Assembly (NCBI RefSeq): GCF_016905445.1
Contig: NZ_JAFEXF010000004.1
Coordinates: 1-64,000 of the forward strand
Length of the DNA stretch: 64,000 bases
DNA from: Streptomyces sp. G44
GTDB lineage: Bacteria > Actinomycetota > Actinomycetes > Streptomycetales > Streptomycetaceae
Direction: 5' to 3'
Positions 15,888 to 24,715 of the stretch are shown here, one piece after another. A program made the position numbers and the translations under genes. Within the stretch, counting starts at the first letter, position 1; each line of letters starts with the position of its first letter. The notes below the pieces were generated by a model, which was not told the origin of the DNA, searched no databases, and saw nothing but the letters and a program-made list of their open reading frames with translations.

Positions 15888-17666
15888 ATGCCGTTACGCA
15901 CCAAGAAGCTCACCGCGCGCCTGCTGCCCGCCCGTGTCCGCGCGGAACGGGCCCGGCAGCGCGAGGAACAGGCCGGAGCGGCCAAGGCCGCCGAGGCCGC
16001 GGCGGCGGAACAGCGGCGGCGGGAGAAGATCGCGGCCCGTCGGCTCGCCCTTCTCGCGTCGGACCCGGAGGTCCGCGAGATCCGCTTCGAGGGCCACACG
16101 TACTACGGCCGCACCGTCGGCCACTTCACGGCCACCGGCGCCTCCGCCCGCAACCTCGGCCTGGTGGCCGACGCCCTGGGGAGCGCGGGCGTCGACTACT
16201 TCCTGGTTCCGGGCCGCTCGCACACCCGCCATGTCATCGGCATGCGCCTCGCCGACCGCAAGAGGCTGCTCGACGAACTGCGAGCGATGTACGGGGCCAC
16301 CGCGCTGTACGCCGTGAAACCAGGCACCGCCCCCTTGCCGTCCGGCGCGGTCCTGTACGCGGACGGCTCGCTCCCCACCGCACTGAAGCGGCAGGACGTC
16401 ATCCGCTTCGGCGAGATCCTGCTCGACCCGTCCGGCCGGATACTCGCCGACCTGTCGTACGGCTGCGACGTGGAGTTCTGGCAGGACGGCGGCCAGCTCC
16501 TCGACGACGAGCGGGCGGCCCCGCACGTCGACGCCCTGCGCACGCAGGCGCCACCGGCCGTGCTCGTCGACTCCCTCGTCGCCCCTCGCCCCAACGCGGT
16601 GACCGACACGCTCCCGCTCCAGGCCCAGATCGCCGTCCGCCGCCCGGTCGGGGACCGCGACCACCCCACGTACGAAGCCTTCGCCCACCCCCGCGTCGAC
16701 GCCGTCGACTTCCCCGTCGACCTCGTCTACACCTGGGTGGACGGCGCGGACCCGGCGCTGCGGGCCCGCCGCGACTCCTGCCGCGGTGTGGCGCACACCG
16801 CCCGCATCCACGAGCGCGAGACCGGCGCCTCCCGCTACACCAGCCGCGACGAGCTGAAGTACTCCCTGCGGTCGGTGGAGATGTACGCGCCATTCGTGCG
16901 GAACATCTACCTCGTGACGGACGGGCAGGTCCCCGCCTGGCTGGACACGAGCGTGCCGGGCCTCCAGGTGGTGGACCACAAGGAGATCTTCACCGACCCG
17001 TCGGTGCTGCCCGTCTTCAACTCCCACGCCATCGAGACCCAACTCCACCACATAGCGGGCCTGGCGGAGCACTACCTCTACCTCAACGACGACTTCTTCT
17101 TCGTGGGCCCGGTCACCGCCGGGAACTTCTTCCACGGCAACGGCATCGCCAAGCTCCCCTTCTCCTCCTTCCAACTGGGCCTGGGCACCCCGCATCCGGA
17201 CGAACCGGCGCCCAACTCGGCGGGCAAGAACGTACGAAGGCTCCTCCTCGACGCCCACGACCGCCTCACGGTGAGCAAGTTCAAGCACGCGCCGCAGCCG
17301 CAGCTGCGGTCCGTGATGGCGGAGCTGGAGGAGGCGTTCGAGGAGGACGTGGCGCGCACGAGCCGCAGCCGTTTCCGCTCCGTCGAGGACATCGCGATGA
17401 CCACCGCCCTGCACCACCACCACGCGTACCTCACCGGCCGGGCGGTGCCCGGAAAGTACCGGCAGCGCTACATCGACATCGGCAAGACGGACGTACGAGA
17501 GGCCCTCACGGAGTTCGGCCCCGGGCACAAGTACGACTTCCTCTGCCTCAACGACGTCAACACCCCGGCGGCCGACCAGGAACGGGTCACGGCCGAGGTG
17601 CGCGCGTTCCTCGCCACGTGTTTTCCCTTCGCCGGCCGGTGGGAACGGGCGGAGGAACAGCCGTAG
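15888..17666 (+). CDS. Stealth family sugar-phosphate transferase
   Basis: The 592-residue protein has the four conserved stealth regions: CR1 (VDLVYTWVDGADP) near residue 280; CR2 (RYTSRDELKYSLRSVEMYAPF and IYLVTDGQVPAWL); CR3 (FNSHAIETQLHHI, then YLYLNDDFFF); and CR4 near the C-terminus (CLNDVNTP). The family transfers sugar-1-phosphate from a nucleotide sugar, making phosphodiester-linked wall or capsular polymers. The N-terminal 60 residues are a basic, Ala/Glu-rich helix and the next 200 form an actinobacterial extension. No membrane segment is evident. It is monocistronic, preceded by tandem operator-like repeats. Confidence 0.88.
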   Translation: MPLRTKKLTARLLPARVRAERARQREEQAGAAKAAEAAAAEQRRREKIAARRLALLASDPEVREIRFEGHTYYGRTVGHFTATGASARNLGLVADALGSAGVDYFLVPGRSHTRHVIGMRLADRKRLLDELRAMYGATALYAVKPGTAPLPSGAVLYADGSLPTALKRQDVIRFGEILLDPSGRILADLSYGCDVEFWQDGGQLLDDERAAPHVDALRTQAPPAVLVDSLVAPRPNAVTDTLPLQAQIAVRRPVGDRDHPTYEAFAHPRVDAVDFPVDLVYTWVDGADPALRARRDSCRGVAHTARIHERETGASRYTSRDELKYSLRSVEMYAPFVRNIYLVTDGQVPAWLDTSVPGLQVVDHKEIFTDPSVLPVFNSHAIETQLHHIAGLAEHYLYLNDDFFFVGPVTAGNFFHGNGIAKLPFSSFQLGLGTPHPDEPAPNSAGKNVRRLLLDAHDRLTVSKFKHAPQPQLRSVMAELEEAFEEDVARTSRSRFRSVEDIAMTTALHHHHAYLTGRAVPGKYRQRYIDIGKTDVREALTEFGPGHKYDFLCLNDVNTPAADQERVTAEVRAFLATCFPFAGRWERAEEQP

Positions 17667-17685
17667 CCCCCGCTCCGGGGCAATC

Positions 17686-17757
17686 CTGACTTTCCCGGTG
17701 CCCTTGACCTTCCCGGTGTCCCTGACCTTCCCGGTGTCCCTGACTTACCCGGTGCGA
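17686..17757 (+). repeat. Four tandem copies of an 18-bp unit
   Basis: Units of the form CTGACCTTCCCGGTGTCC begin at 17686, 17704, 17722 and 17740. Copies 2 and 3 differ at one base and the outer copies at several. The array lies 20 bases after the stealth stop. A short frame runs through it (TFPVSL repeats) but has no family resemblance, so I treat it as non-coding. Confidence 0.8.
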
Positions 17758-18046
17758 CGGAAGCGCGTCCCGACGCGCGGGGGCTTGCGCCGAGCGCGCC
17801 CAGGACCGATTGCGCCGGCCACAAGGCGGGGAACAGCCACCCCACGTCCAACCGCCCAGCGCCTGCATCTCTCGATGGAGGGCTGTTCGATACGCTACGG
17901 GGCGTAGGTGGCGTGTGCGCTGGCTGTGACGGCGATTCCGGTCGCGAAACCCACCACATGAGTGGGGGCGCACGGGGGTGGAATCCACCACCGGCGGCAC
18001 TGTATGTACGACGACCTGGTCACCTACTGAAGAAGAAGCGCAAACT
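17758..18046 (+). other. Intergenic region before the TPR gene
   Basis: About 290 bases without a gene I can support. It presumably holds the promoter of the following gene. An in-frame GTG at 17978 could extend that gene by 23 residues. I see no clear operator or terminator. Confidence 0.4.
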
Positions 18047-19114
18047 GTGAGCGAACACCCGGCGGTGACCCAAGCGGACGGGCTCATCACCCTTGAACGG
18101 TACGACGAGGCCAGGGCTCTGCTGAGCCGCCGCCTGGCCGAGGAACCCGGTGACGTCCGCGCATGGGTGAAGCTAGGACGCTGCCTGATAGGCGCGGGGG
18201 AGGCGCAGAGCGCTGTCGAGGCCACCACCGAGGCGGTGCGGCTCGCACCCGAGGACGGCGGCGCGCACTTCATGCGGTCCTACGCGCTACGTGAAGCCAA
18301 GCGCCTCCCCGAAGCCGAGGAGTCCGCCCGCGAAGCGATCCGCTGCGACCCGGAGTGGTGGGGCTCCTACTCGCTGCTCGCAGAGATCCTGTGCTTCCAG
18401 CCGGGCAAGGGAGACTTCCTCGAGGGCGTCGACATGGCCGAGGAAGCCATACGTCTGGCACCCGAGGAAGTCGATGCGTACGAAACCCTCTGGAAGATCG
18501 CCGCGGTGGCCCAGGACCGTGAGGGGATGGACGCACTCGAGCACTACATTCTGCGACTCGATCCCCACCACGAGATCGCCCTGTCACGGCAGGTCGCCAA
18601 GTCCGCTGAGACATCCGGCGCGACAGACTCCGAAACCGCCGACATGTACGCCGACGCCCTCGCCGCGGTTCCCGGCTCCCGGTGGCTGCGCAGTGATCTC
18701 GACCATGCCGTCTACCGCATGCTGCGCGGCACCCGCTGGCTGGCGCTCCTCTGTCTGGCACTCGCCATAGTGATGGTGGACCTCATCGCCCCGGAGGGCG
18801 AGGCACAGCGAGACCTCCCGGTTCCGCTCGGCGAGCGACTCTGGGCACTGGCACTCATGGCGGCGCTCTGGGCGTTCGGCGCTTGGCGCCGCTATCGCAG
18901 ACTACGCAGCGGCGTACAGCTGAACATCCGCTCTCTGCTACGCCGCGGCTTCTGGACGCGGATCGTCTGCGCCCAAGCCGCCTGTGCGATGCTCTGCGCC
19001 CTGGCCATCTCACAGATCCCCTGGACGGAGCGCACCATGCCCCAGGTCCTCTTCTGCGTCGGCCTCTTGCCCATCCTCGCCACCGTCTGGTTCGACCGGA
19101 AGAAGGCACGGTGA
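18047..19114 (+). CDS. TPR-repeat membrane protein
   Basis: The 355-residue protein has an N-terminal half of tetratricopeptide helices (LITLERYDEARALLSRRLAEEP, WVKLGRCLIGAGEAQSAVEA, then further repeats to about residue 200) and a C-terminal half with four predicted membrane helices (LALLCLALAIVMVDLIA; LWALALMAALWAFGAW; AACAMLCALAISQI; VLFCVGLLPILATVW). TPRs mediate protein contacts, so it may be a membrane scaffold; no reaction is suggested. GTG 18047 has a GAAGAAG site about nine bases upstream and was preferred to GTG 17978. Confidence 0.7.
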   Translation: MSEHPAVTQADGLITLERYDEARALLSRRLAEEPGDVRAWVKLGRCLIGAGEAQSAVEATTEAVRLAPEDGGAHFMRSYALREAKRLPEAEESAREAIRCDPEWWGSYSLLAEILCFQPGKGDFLEGVDMAEEAIRLAPEEVDAYETLWKIAAVAQDREGMDALEHYILRLDPHHEIALSRQVAKSAETSGATDSETADMYADALAAVPGSRWLRSDLDHAVYRMLRGTRWLALLCLALAIVMVDLIAPEGEAQRDLPVPLGERLWALALMAALWAFGAWRRYRRLRSGVQLNIRSLLRRGFWTRIVCAQAACAMLCALAISQIPWTERTMPQVLFCVGLLPILATVWFDRKKAR

Positions 19115-19239
19115 GCGGAACACCAACCGACACGCAGGGACCGCGGCAGCTTCGGCGGGCCGCAGCCGAAGCAGGCGGCCTCCGGCAGGCGTGCGACCGG
19201 ATCGGCAACCGTGCCGGTGCCAGTCCGGGTCCGCACTGA
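19111..19239 (+). CDS. Possible 42-residue ORF coupled to the TPR gene
   Basis: A GTG at 19111 overlaps the TPR stop (GTGA) and opens a 42-residue frame ending just before rnpB. The peptide is basic and Ala/Gly-rich with no recognisable motif. The overlap geometry is the only evidence, and the frame may be fortuitous in GC-rich DNA. Confidence 0.2.
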   Translation: MSGTPTDTQGPRQLRRAAAEAGGLRQACDRIGNRAGASPGPH

Positions 19240-19273
19240 CGTTGTTGCCGAGCTGGCCAGAAGCCCCAAGCGG

Positions 19274-19686
19274 CAGACGAGTCGGGCTGTACGCCGGGTT
19301 CTGTGCCGCGGGTCCTCGCGGACGTCGCGGCGACGGCCATCCATCTAGGGCCGGCATTGCTGCCGGCCTCGTGCGGTCTACCCGCGGACTCGGGCGGGCA
19401 GCCCTCGAACGTCCGCGCAGAGCGCGTGTGACCGCGCTCCTTTTGACCTTGCTCCAGGTGGGGTTTACCTAGCTGCCCAGGTCACCCTGGGCACTGGTGG
19501 TCTCTTACACCACCGTTTCACCCTTACCGAGGACCGAGGTCCCCGGCGGTCTGTTTTCTGTGGCACTGTCCCGCGGGTCACCCCGGGTGGCCGTTAGCCA
19601 CCACCTTGCCCTGTGGAGCCCGGACGTTCCTCGGGAAGGTCCCCCGTGGGGGTCTTCACGCGGCCGTCCGCCCGGCTCGTCTGCCG
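19274..19686 (-). ncRNA. rnpB: RNase P RNA
   Basis: Read on the minus strand, the RNA opens with a GACGAGCCGGGCGG stem and has the universal GAGGAACGTCCGGGCTCC segment. It continues through AGGGTGAAACGGTGG and the GTAAACCCC region, and closes with ACAGAACCCGGCGTACAG followed by CCCGACTCGTC pairing back to the 5' end. Length, about 410 nt, fits the actinobacterial type A RNA. It is the catalytic subunit that removes 5' leaders from pre-tRNAs. TAACAT at 19700-19695 is a good -10 for a start near 19687. Ends are set by the terminal helix and may be off by a few bases. Confidence 0.95.
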
Positions 19687-19694
19687 TGTCCACC

Positions 19695-20024
19695 ATGTTA
19701 CCCGGCGGGAGGTCCGCCCCGGCACCGGTGCGGGGCGCGGCCCGACACCCTCGTCCTGCTCCTCGGCGTGCAACGCGGCCTCCGTGACCCGTCCGCACGT
19801 GCTGTCGCCCGGGGGACGTGCGGGTGCGGCAGGGCGTCCACCGTGACCTGCGGATTCCGTGGGAGCTGAGCGCTTCCGTACGGGGTGAGCGGCGCTGCGC
19901 GCACGAGGCCGCCGACGGGGTCCTGGACATCCCGGTCGCGTCGCAGACGTCGCCAGCGCTCCGGGACCGGCTTGCCCGCACTCCCGCGGAGGCCGGCTGA
20001 ATCCTCGCCCGGGCCGGACCGGCC
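19695..20024. other. Region between rnpB and the RNB nuclease gene
   Basis: It holds the rnpB promoter (-10 TAACAT on the minus strand at 19700-19695; no clear -35). A 60-codon plus-strand frame at 19818-20000 has no family resemblance I recognise and is not called. No repeat or RNA was identified. Confidence 0.45.
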
Positions 20025-21467
20025 TCACGCAGGCGTGAACCTCACCTTCGCCGCCCCCGGATCCGCCTGGGTGAGGCGTACGCGCAGGCGTTCGCCGAGG
20101 GGTAGCGCCGTGGGGCCGCCCTCGACGCGGGCCACGATCGCCGGGGTCGTCAACTGCACCGTGCCGACGGCCGGTTCGTGGTCCTTCACGTCCACCACCA
20201 CCGCGTCGAAGAGCTCCCCGACCCGGTCCTTGAGCAGGGCCGCCTCGACGATGTCCACGCATTCGCGCTCCACCGTGTTGCCGCGCCGGGTGCCCTCCGC
20301 CATCTCCTTGGGCAGCTCGTCCAGGGCGGCAAGGACCCACTGCGGGACGCCCGCGCCGGCGCAGGCCGCGAGGCAGAGTTCGTTGGCGTGGCGGTCGGCG
20401 AGGCGGCGCAGGGGGGCGGTGCAGTGGGCGTAGGGGGCGGCGACCGCGGCGTGCAGGGTGTGCTCGGGGAGCTCGCCGCCGCTGAACGCCGTGTAGCCCG
20501 CGCCGCGCAGCAGCGTCGTGCACTCCTGGAGGAACGCGGCGTGCTGCGGCTGCCGGGGGTCGAGGGACCGTACGAGTTCCGCGTACGGGACGTGGTGCGG
20601 CCAGTCGACGCGCAGCGCCTTGGCGGTGCGGCGCAGCCGGCCGACCGCGCCGTCGGGGGCGGTCGGCAGGGTCCGCAGGATGCCCGTACCCGAGGCGAGC
20701 ATGATCTCGGCGGCGGCCATCCCGGTGAGCAGGGAGATCTGGGCGTTCCAGCCGTCGGCGGGCAGGGGGGCGCGGTAGGCGAGCTCGTACGTGCTGTCGC
20801 GCTCCACGATCTCCTGCTCGGGGACGTTGAGGGAGATGCCGCCGCGCTCGGCCTCCAGGCGCTCGCGCAGGGTCCCGATGTCGCGCAGCAGTGCGACCGG
20901 CTCCTCCGCGGTGCCGTCGTCGATGGCGCGCTGCACCCCCGCGTAGTCCAGTTTCGCCCGGCTGCGGACGAGGGCGCGGCGCACGTCGGTGTGTTCGGCA
21001 CGGCCGTCCTCGTCGAGGTCGATCGTCCACAGGACGGCCGGGCGGCTCCGGCCGGGGAGCAGGCTGGCGGCGCCCTCGCTCAGGGCGGTGGGGTGCAGCG
21101 GGACCTTCTCGTCGGGGAAGTAGAGGCTGGTGACGCGGCGGTGGGCCTCGGCGTCGAGCGCGCCGCCGGGCGTGACGTACGCCGCGACGTCCGCGATCGC
21201 GTACCGCACCCGGTAGCCGCCCGACTCGCGCCGCGACAGGTGCATGGCCTGGTCGAGGTCGACGGAGGCGGGCGGGTCGACGGTGAAGAAGGGGATGTCC
21301 GTCGCGTCGTGGTCCGGCAGCCGGGGTGACGCGGCGGCGCGCTCCGCCTCCGCGAGGGCGTCGGCGGGGAAGGCGTCGGGGACGTCGAGCGTCGTACGCA
21401 GGGCACGCAGCGCGGCCCGCAAGGGAGCCTCCGCTGCGCCGGTGACACGGAGCTGGCGGTGCGGCAT
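20025..21467 (-). CDS. RNB-domain exoribonuclease (RNase II/R-like)
   Basis: The 480-residue protein consists essentially of the RNB catalytic domain. The metal-binding signature reads FFTVDPPASVDLDQAMHL near residue 80, with Asp residues matching three of the four RNase R aspartates and Gln in place of the fourth. Later motifs (YFPDEKVPLHPTALSEG, HAAVAAPYAHCTAPLRR and the RRGNTVERECVD region) are typical of the family. The N-terminal cold-shock and C-terminal S1 domains are absent or reduced, as in the short actinobacterial form. The family degrades RNA 3' to 5'. The ATG at 21467 was chosen because upstream residues are encoded by intergenic repeats. Confidence 0.85.
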   Translation of the reverse strand: MPHRQLRVTGAAEAPLRAALRALRTTLDVPDAFPADALAEAERAAASPRLPDHDATDIPFFTVDPPASVDLDQAMHLSRRESGGYRVRYAIADVAAYVTPGGALDAEAHRRVTSLYFPDEKVPLHPTALSEGAASLLPGRSRPAVLWTIDLDEDGRAEHTDVRRALVRSRAKLDYAGVQRAIDDGTAEEPVALLRDIGTLRERLEAERGGISLNVPEQEIVERDSTYELAYRAPLPADGWNAQISLLTGMAAAEIMLASGTGILRTLPTAPDGAVGRLRRTAKALRVDWPHHVPYAELVRSLDPRQPQHAAFLQECTTLLRGAGYTAFSGGELPEHTLHAAVAAPYAHCTAPLRRLADRHANELCLAACAGAGVPQWVLAALDELPKEMAEGTRRGNTVERECVDIVEAALLKDRVGELFDAVVVDVKDHEPAVGTVQLTTPAIVARVEGGPTALPLGERLRVRLTQADPGAAKVRFTPA

Positions 21468-21528
21468 GCCCCGAGCGTATGGCGGACCGCGCCCCTCGGC
21501 ACGCGGGACGGCCGAGCCGACCGCGGGG

Positions 21529-21632
21529 TCACCGCCGACGCCCCTCCCGCACCGGCCCCCGGACCAGGCCCCCGGGTCCGGCCCCAGGAGCGCGGGATCA
21601 CCGCCGACGCCCCTCCCGCACCGGCCCCCGGA
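21529..21632 (+). repeat. Pair of identical 35-bp direct repeats
   Basis: A 35-bp sequence starting TCACCGCCGACGCCCC occurs at 21529-21563 and again, identical, at 21598-21632. Similar CCCGG-rich bases continue after each copy. The repeats lie between the divergent RNB and yaaA genes and probably overlap both promoters. Confidence 0.8.
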
Positions 21633-21754
21633 CAGGCCCCCGGGCCCAGCCCCCAGGACAGCCCCCGAGCTTCGGCCCCCGCACCCCGTACCCTTTCGCA
21701 GGGGCCGCACCCCTCCCCGTACCACCTCCCCCGCACCGCCCAAGGAGTCCGATC

Positions 21755-22555
21755 GTGCTCGTCCTGCTGCCGCCGTCCGAAGGCAAGGCCTCGTCCGGGC
21801 GGGGTGCCCCGCTGAAGCCCGAGACGCTGTCGTTGCCGGGGCTCACCGAGGCGCGGCGGGCCGTGCTCGACGAGTTGGTCGAGCTGTGCGCCGCCGACGA
21901 GGAGAAGGCGCGGCTCGTGCTCGGGCTCAGCGAAGGGCTGCGGGGCGAGGTCGCCAAGAACGCCGAACTGCGCACGGCCGGCGCCCGTCCCGCCGGTGAG
22001 ATCTACACCGGCGTCCTCTACGACGCCCTGGACCTGGCCTCGCTCGACGCCGCCGCCAAGCGCCGCGCAGCGCGGTCCCTGCTCGTCTTCTCCGGGCTGT
22101 GGGGCGCCGTCGGGGTGAGCGACAGGATCCCCTCCTACCGCTGCTCGATGGGCGTGAAGCTGCCCGGCCTCGGGGCGCTCGGCGCGTACTGGCGTACGCC
22201 GATGGCCTCCGTCATGCCCGAGGCGGCCGGCGACGGGCTGGTGCTCGACCTGCGCTCGTCGGCGTACGCGGCGGCCTGGAAGCCGAAGGGCGAGGTGGCG
22301 GGGCGGACGGCGACCGTGCGGGTGCTGCACGCGCAGATGGTGGACGGGGTCGAGAAGCGGTCCGTGGTCTCGCACTTCAACAAGGCGACGAAGGGCCGCA
22401 TCGTCCGGTCCCTCCTGACAACGGGGGCCCGTCCCGAGAGCCCCGCCGAGCTGGTCGAGGCGCTGCGGGACCTGGGGCACGTGGTGGAGGCGGAGGCCCC
22501 CGCGAAGGCGGGCAAGCCGTGGGCGCTGGACGTGGTGGTGCGGGAGATCCACTGA
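21755..22555 (+). CDS. yaaA: Peroxide stress protein YaaA (DUF328/UPF0246)
   Basis: The 266-residue protein begins VLVLLPPSEGKA, the signature start of the YaaA family. It continues with GEIYTGVLYDAL, LLVFSGLWGAV, YRCSMGVKLPGLGAL and SHFNKATKGRIVR, all family landmarks. In E. coli YaaA lowers free intracellular iron under hydrogen peroxide stress and binds DNA; the same role here is inferred. GTG 21755 has an AAGGAG site eight bases upstream. It is divergent from the RNB gene. Confidence 0.92.
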   Translation: MLVLLPPSEGKASSGRGAPLKPETLSLPGLTEARRAVLDELVELCAADEEKARLVLGLSEGLRGEVAKNAELRTAGARPAGEIYTGVLYDALDLASLDAAAKRRAARSLLVFSGLWGAVGVSDRIPSYRCSMGVKLPGLGALGAYWRTPMASVMPEAAGDGLVLDLRSSAYAAAWKPKGEVAGRTATVRVLHAQMVDGVEKRSVVSHFNKATKGRIVRSLLTTGARPESPAELVEALRDLGHVVEAEAPAKAGKPWALDVVVREIH

Positions 22556-22640
22556 GGCCGGCCGGCCACCGAAGGCGCATCGCGTTGCAGCATGTGCAAT
22601 GACCTTTGCGCATGCTGCTGCCTCCGTGCAGGATGCCTGC

Positions 22641-23288
22641 ATGGCCCGCTTCTCCTCGCCGCCCCCGCTCCCCTCGCCCTCCGTGCTGGACCTCGCCCCC
22701 GTCGTCCCCGTGGTCGTCGTGGAGGACCTCGCCGACGCCGTGCCGATGGCGCGGGCCCTGGTCGCCGGGGGCCTGCCCGCGATCGAGGTGACGCTGCGGA
22801 CACCGGTCGCGCTCGACGCGATCAGGGCCATCGCCGCCGAGGTGCCGGACGCGGTCGTCGGCGCCGGCACCGTGATCTGCGCGCAAAACGCCGACGACTC
22901 CGTGGCGGCCGGCGCCCGATTCCTGGTCAGCCCCGGCTGGACGGAGTCGCTGCTGGCCGCGATGAAGGGGTCCGGGGTGCCGTTCCTGCCCGGCGTCTCG
23001 ACGGCCTCGGAGGTCGTGGCGCTGCTGGAACGCGGCGTCAGCGAGATGAAGTTCTTCCCCGCGGAGGCCGCCGGCGGAACCGCGTACCTCAAGTCCCTCG
23101 GCGGCCCGCTGCCCCGGGCCCGCTTCTGCCCGACCGGCGGCATCACGGCCGACAGCGCGCCGGCGTATCTCGCGCTGGAGAACGTCGGCTGCGTGGGCGG
23201 CAGTTGGATGCTCACCTCCGACGCGGTGGCGGCGAAGGACTGGACCCGCGTGGCGTCCCTGGCGCGGCAGGCCGCCGCCCTGCGGTGA
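22641..23288 (+). CDS. eda: 2-keto-3-deoxy-6-phosphogluconate / 4-hydroxy-2-oxoglutarate aldolase
   Basis: This 215-residue TIM-barrel class I aldolase has the catalytic glutamate in AIEVTLRT, a GAGTV phosphate/carboxylate-binding strand and the Schiff-base lysine in EMKFFPAEAAGG. The phosphate-site loop is CPTGGITADSAPAYLAL. It cleaves KDPG to pyruvate and glyceraldehyde 3-phosphate, the last Entner-Doudoroff step, or acts on 4-hydroxy-2-oxoglutarate. No edd dehydratase gene is nearby, so the physiological substrate is open. ATG 22641 was preferred; an in-frame start at 22599 would add 14 residues. It converges with the RNase H gene. Confidence 0.9.
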   Translation: MARFSSPPPLPSPSVLDLAPVVPVVVVEDLADAVPMARALVAGGLPAIEVTLRTPVALDAIRAIAAEVPDAVVGAGTVICAQNADDSVAAGARFLVSPGWTESLLAAMKGSGVPFLPGVSTASEVVALLERGVSEMKFFPAEAAGGTAYLKSLGGPLPRARFCPTGGITADSAPAYLALENVGCVGGSWMLTSDAVAAKDWTRVASLARQAAALR

Positions 23289-23305
23289 CGCGTGACGCTC
23301 GCGGC

Positions 23306-24703
23306 CTACCGCAGGTGCGACGTGTCGTTCAGGAGCCGTACCGAGGCGTTGCCGTCGGCGTAGTAGGCCACCGCGGAGACCGAGGCCGCCGCGAGTTCCA
23401 TGCGGAACAGTGACTCCGGCGGGGCGCCCAGCGCGAGGCGCACCAGGGTCTTGATGGGCGTGACGTGGGTGACGAGCAGGACCGTGCGGCCCGCGTACGC
23501 CGAGGTCAGCCGGTCGCGGGCGGCAGCCACCCGGCGGGACACGGCCGCGAACGACTCTCCGCCCGGCGGCGCCGCCTTCGGCGAGGCCAGCCAGGCGTTC
23601 AGTTCCTCGGGGTGGCGCTCGCGCACCTCGCCGAAGGTGAGCCCTTCCCAGGCCCCGAAGTCCGTTTCGCGCAGGCCCTCTTCGAGGCGGACGTCGAGCC
23701 CGAGGCGGGCAGCGACGGTGCGCGCGGTCTCCTGGCAGCGCCTGAGCGGCGACGAGACGATCGCCTGGATCGTGCCGCGCGCCGCGAAGGCCGCCGCCGC
23801 GCGCTCGGCCTGCTCGCGCCCCACCGCGGACAGCGACGGATCGGTGCCGCCGCTCCCGGAGAACCGCTTCTCGGGGGTCAGCGGGGTCTCGCCGTGCCGC
23901 AGCAGTACGAAGGTGGCGGGCGCCCCGAGGTCGGCGGGGGCCGCCCAGCCGACGGGCGGGGTGCGCGCCGCGCTGCTCGCCGCACGCCGGTCGGCGCTCT
24001 CACCGGTCACCACGGCCTCACCGGCCACGGCCGTCACATCAGCCACCGCCGTCACATCAGCGGCACCGGTCACGCTGGCCACGCCAGTATCGGCCTGCGG
24101 AACCGGCGTCACACCCGAAACGCCCGCACCCGCACCTGTACCAGCAGCTCCCGTCCCCGCCAGAGCCGCCCGCGCCCGCGCCGCGCCCGCCACCGCGTCC
24201 CCCGGCGGCCCCGACGGCTCCGGCACGGCAGCGGCCGCGCGCGCGGCCCTCGCGTCCAGCTCCGCCGTCGACGCCGACGGCGACCACGCCACGCCCCGCT
24301 TGCCCGCGTCCATCGCCTCGTTCGCGAGCCGGTCCGCGTGCTTGTTCTTCTCGCGCGGGATCCACTCGTACGTCACCTGGGACGACGGGAAGATCCGCGC
24401 CGCCTCGGCCGCGAGCGGCTTCATGTCGGGGTGCTTGATCTTCCAGCGGCCCGACATCTGCTCGACGACGAGCTTGGAGTCCATGCGGACGTGGACCGAG
24501 GCCGCCGGGTCCAGCTGGCGGGCCGCCTTCAGACCGGCGACCAGGCCCTTGTACTCCGCGACGTTGTTCGTCGCGACGCCGATGTACTCCGCGGCCTCCC
24601 TCAGGGTCTCCCCCGTGGCCGCGTCGATGACCACCGAGCCGTAGCCCGCGGGCCCCGGGTTGCCCCGGGAGCCGCCGTCGGCCTCGACGATGAACTCGCG
24701 CAT
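23306..24703 (-). CDS. Bifunctional RNase H / acid phosphatase
   Basis: The 465-residue fusion has residues 1-140 as a type I RNase H with Asp9 (EADGGSRGNPG), the glutamate in NNVAEYKGL, Asp in RMDSKLVVEQMSG and the last Asp in KNKHADRLANEA. Residues about 270-465 form a histidine phosphatase (VLLRHGETPLTPEKRFSG, LRRCQETA, and a second His in TVLLVTHVTPIKTL). The orthologous mycobacterial fusion degrades RNA in RNA:DNA hybrids and has CobC-like phosphatase activity. The low-complexity linker contains near-repeats of ADVTAVA. It starts 12 bases after the zinc-ribbon gene, so it is co-transcribed with it. Confidence 0.93.
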   Translation of the reverse strand: MREFIVEADGGSRGNPGPAGYGSVVIDAATGETLREAAEYIGVATNNVAEYKGLVAGLKAARQLDPAASVHVRMDSKLVVEQMSGRWKIKHPDMKPLAAEAARIFPSSQVTYEWIPREKNKHADRLANEAMDAGKRGVAWSPSASTAELDARAARAAAAVPEPSGPPGDAVAGAARARAALAGTGAAGTGAGAGVSGVTPVPQADTGVASVTGAADVTAVADVTAVAGEAVVTGESADRRAASSAARTPPVGWAAPADLGAPATFVLLRHGETPLTPEKRFSGSGGTDPSLSAVGREQAERAAAAFAARGTIQAIVSSPLRRCQETARTVAARLGLDVRLEEGLRETDFGAWEGLTFGEVRERHPEELNAWLASPKAAPPGGESFAAVSRRVAAARDRLTSAYAGRTVLLVTHVTPIKTLVRLALGAPPESLFRMELAAASVSAVAYYADGNASVRLLNDTSHLR

Positions 24704-24715
24704 GGAGCAGGGTCC

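Noticed and set aside
17698-17907. A 69-codon frame with TFPVSL repeats
   Set aside because: The repeats are the translation of an 18-bp tandem array and the remainder shows no family resemblance or ribosome-binding site.
19497-19787. Several short frames between 19.5 and 19.8 kb
   Set aside because: They lie across the RNase P RNA gene, whose conserved structure explains the sequence.
19818-20000. A 60-codon frame between rnpB and the RNB gene
   Set aside because: No ribosome-binding site, no recognisable motif, and frames of this length are common by chance at this GC content.
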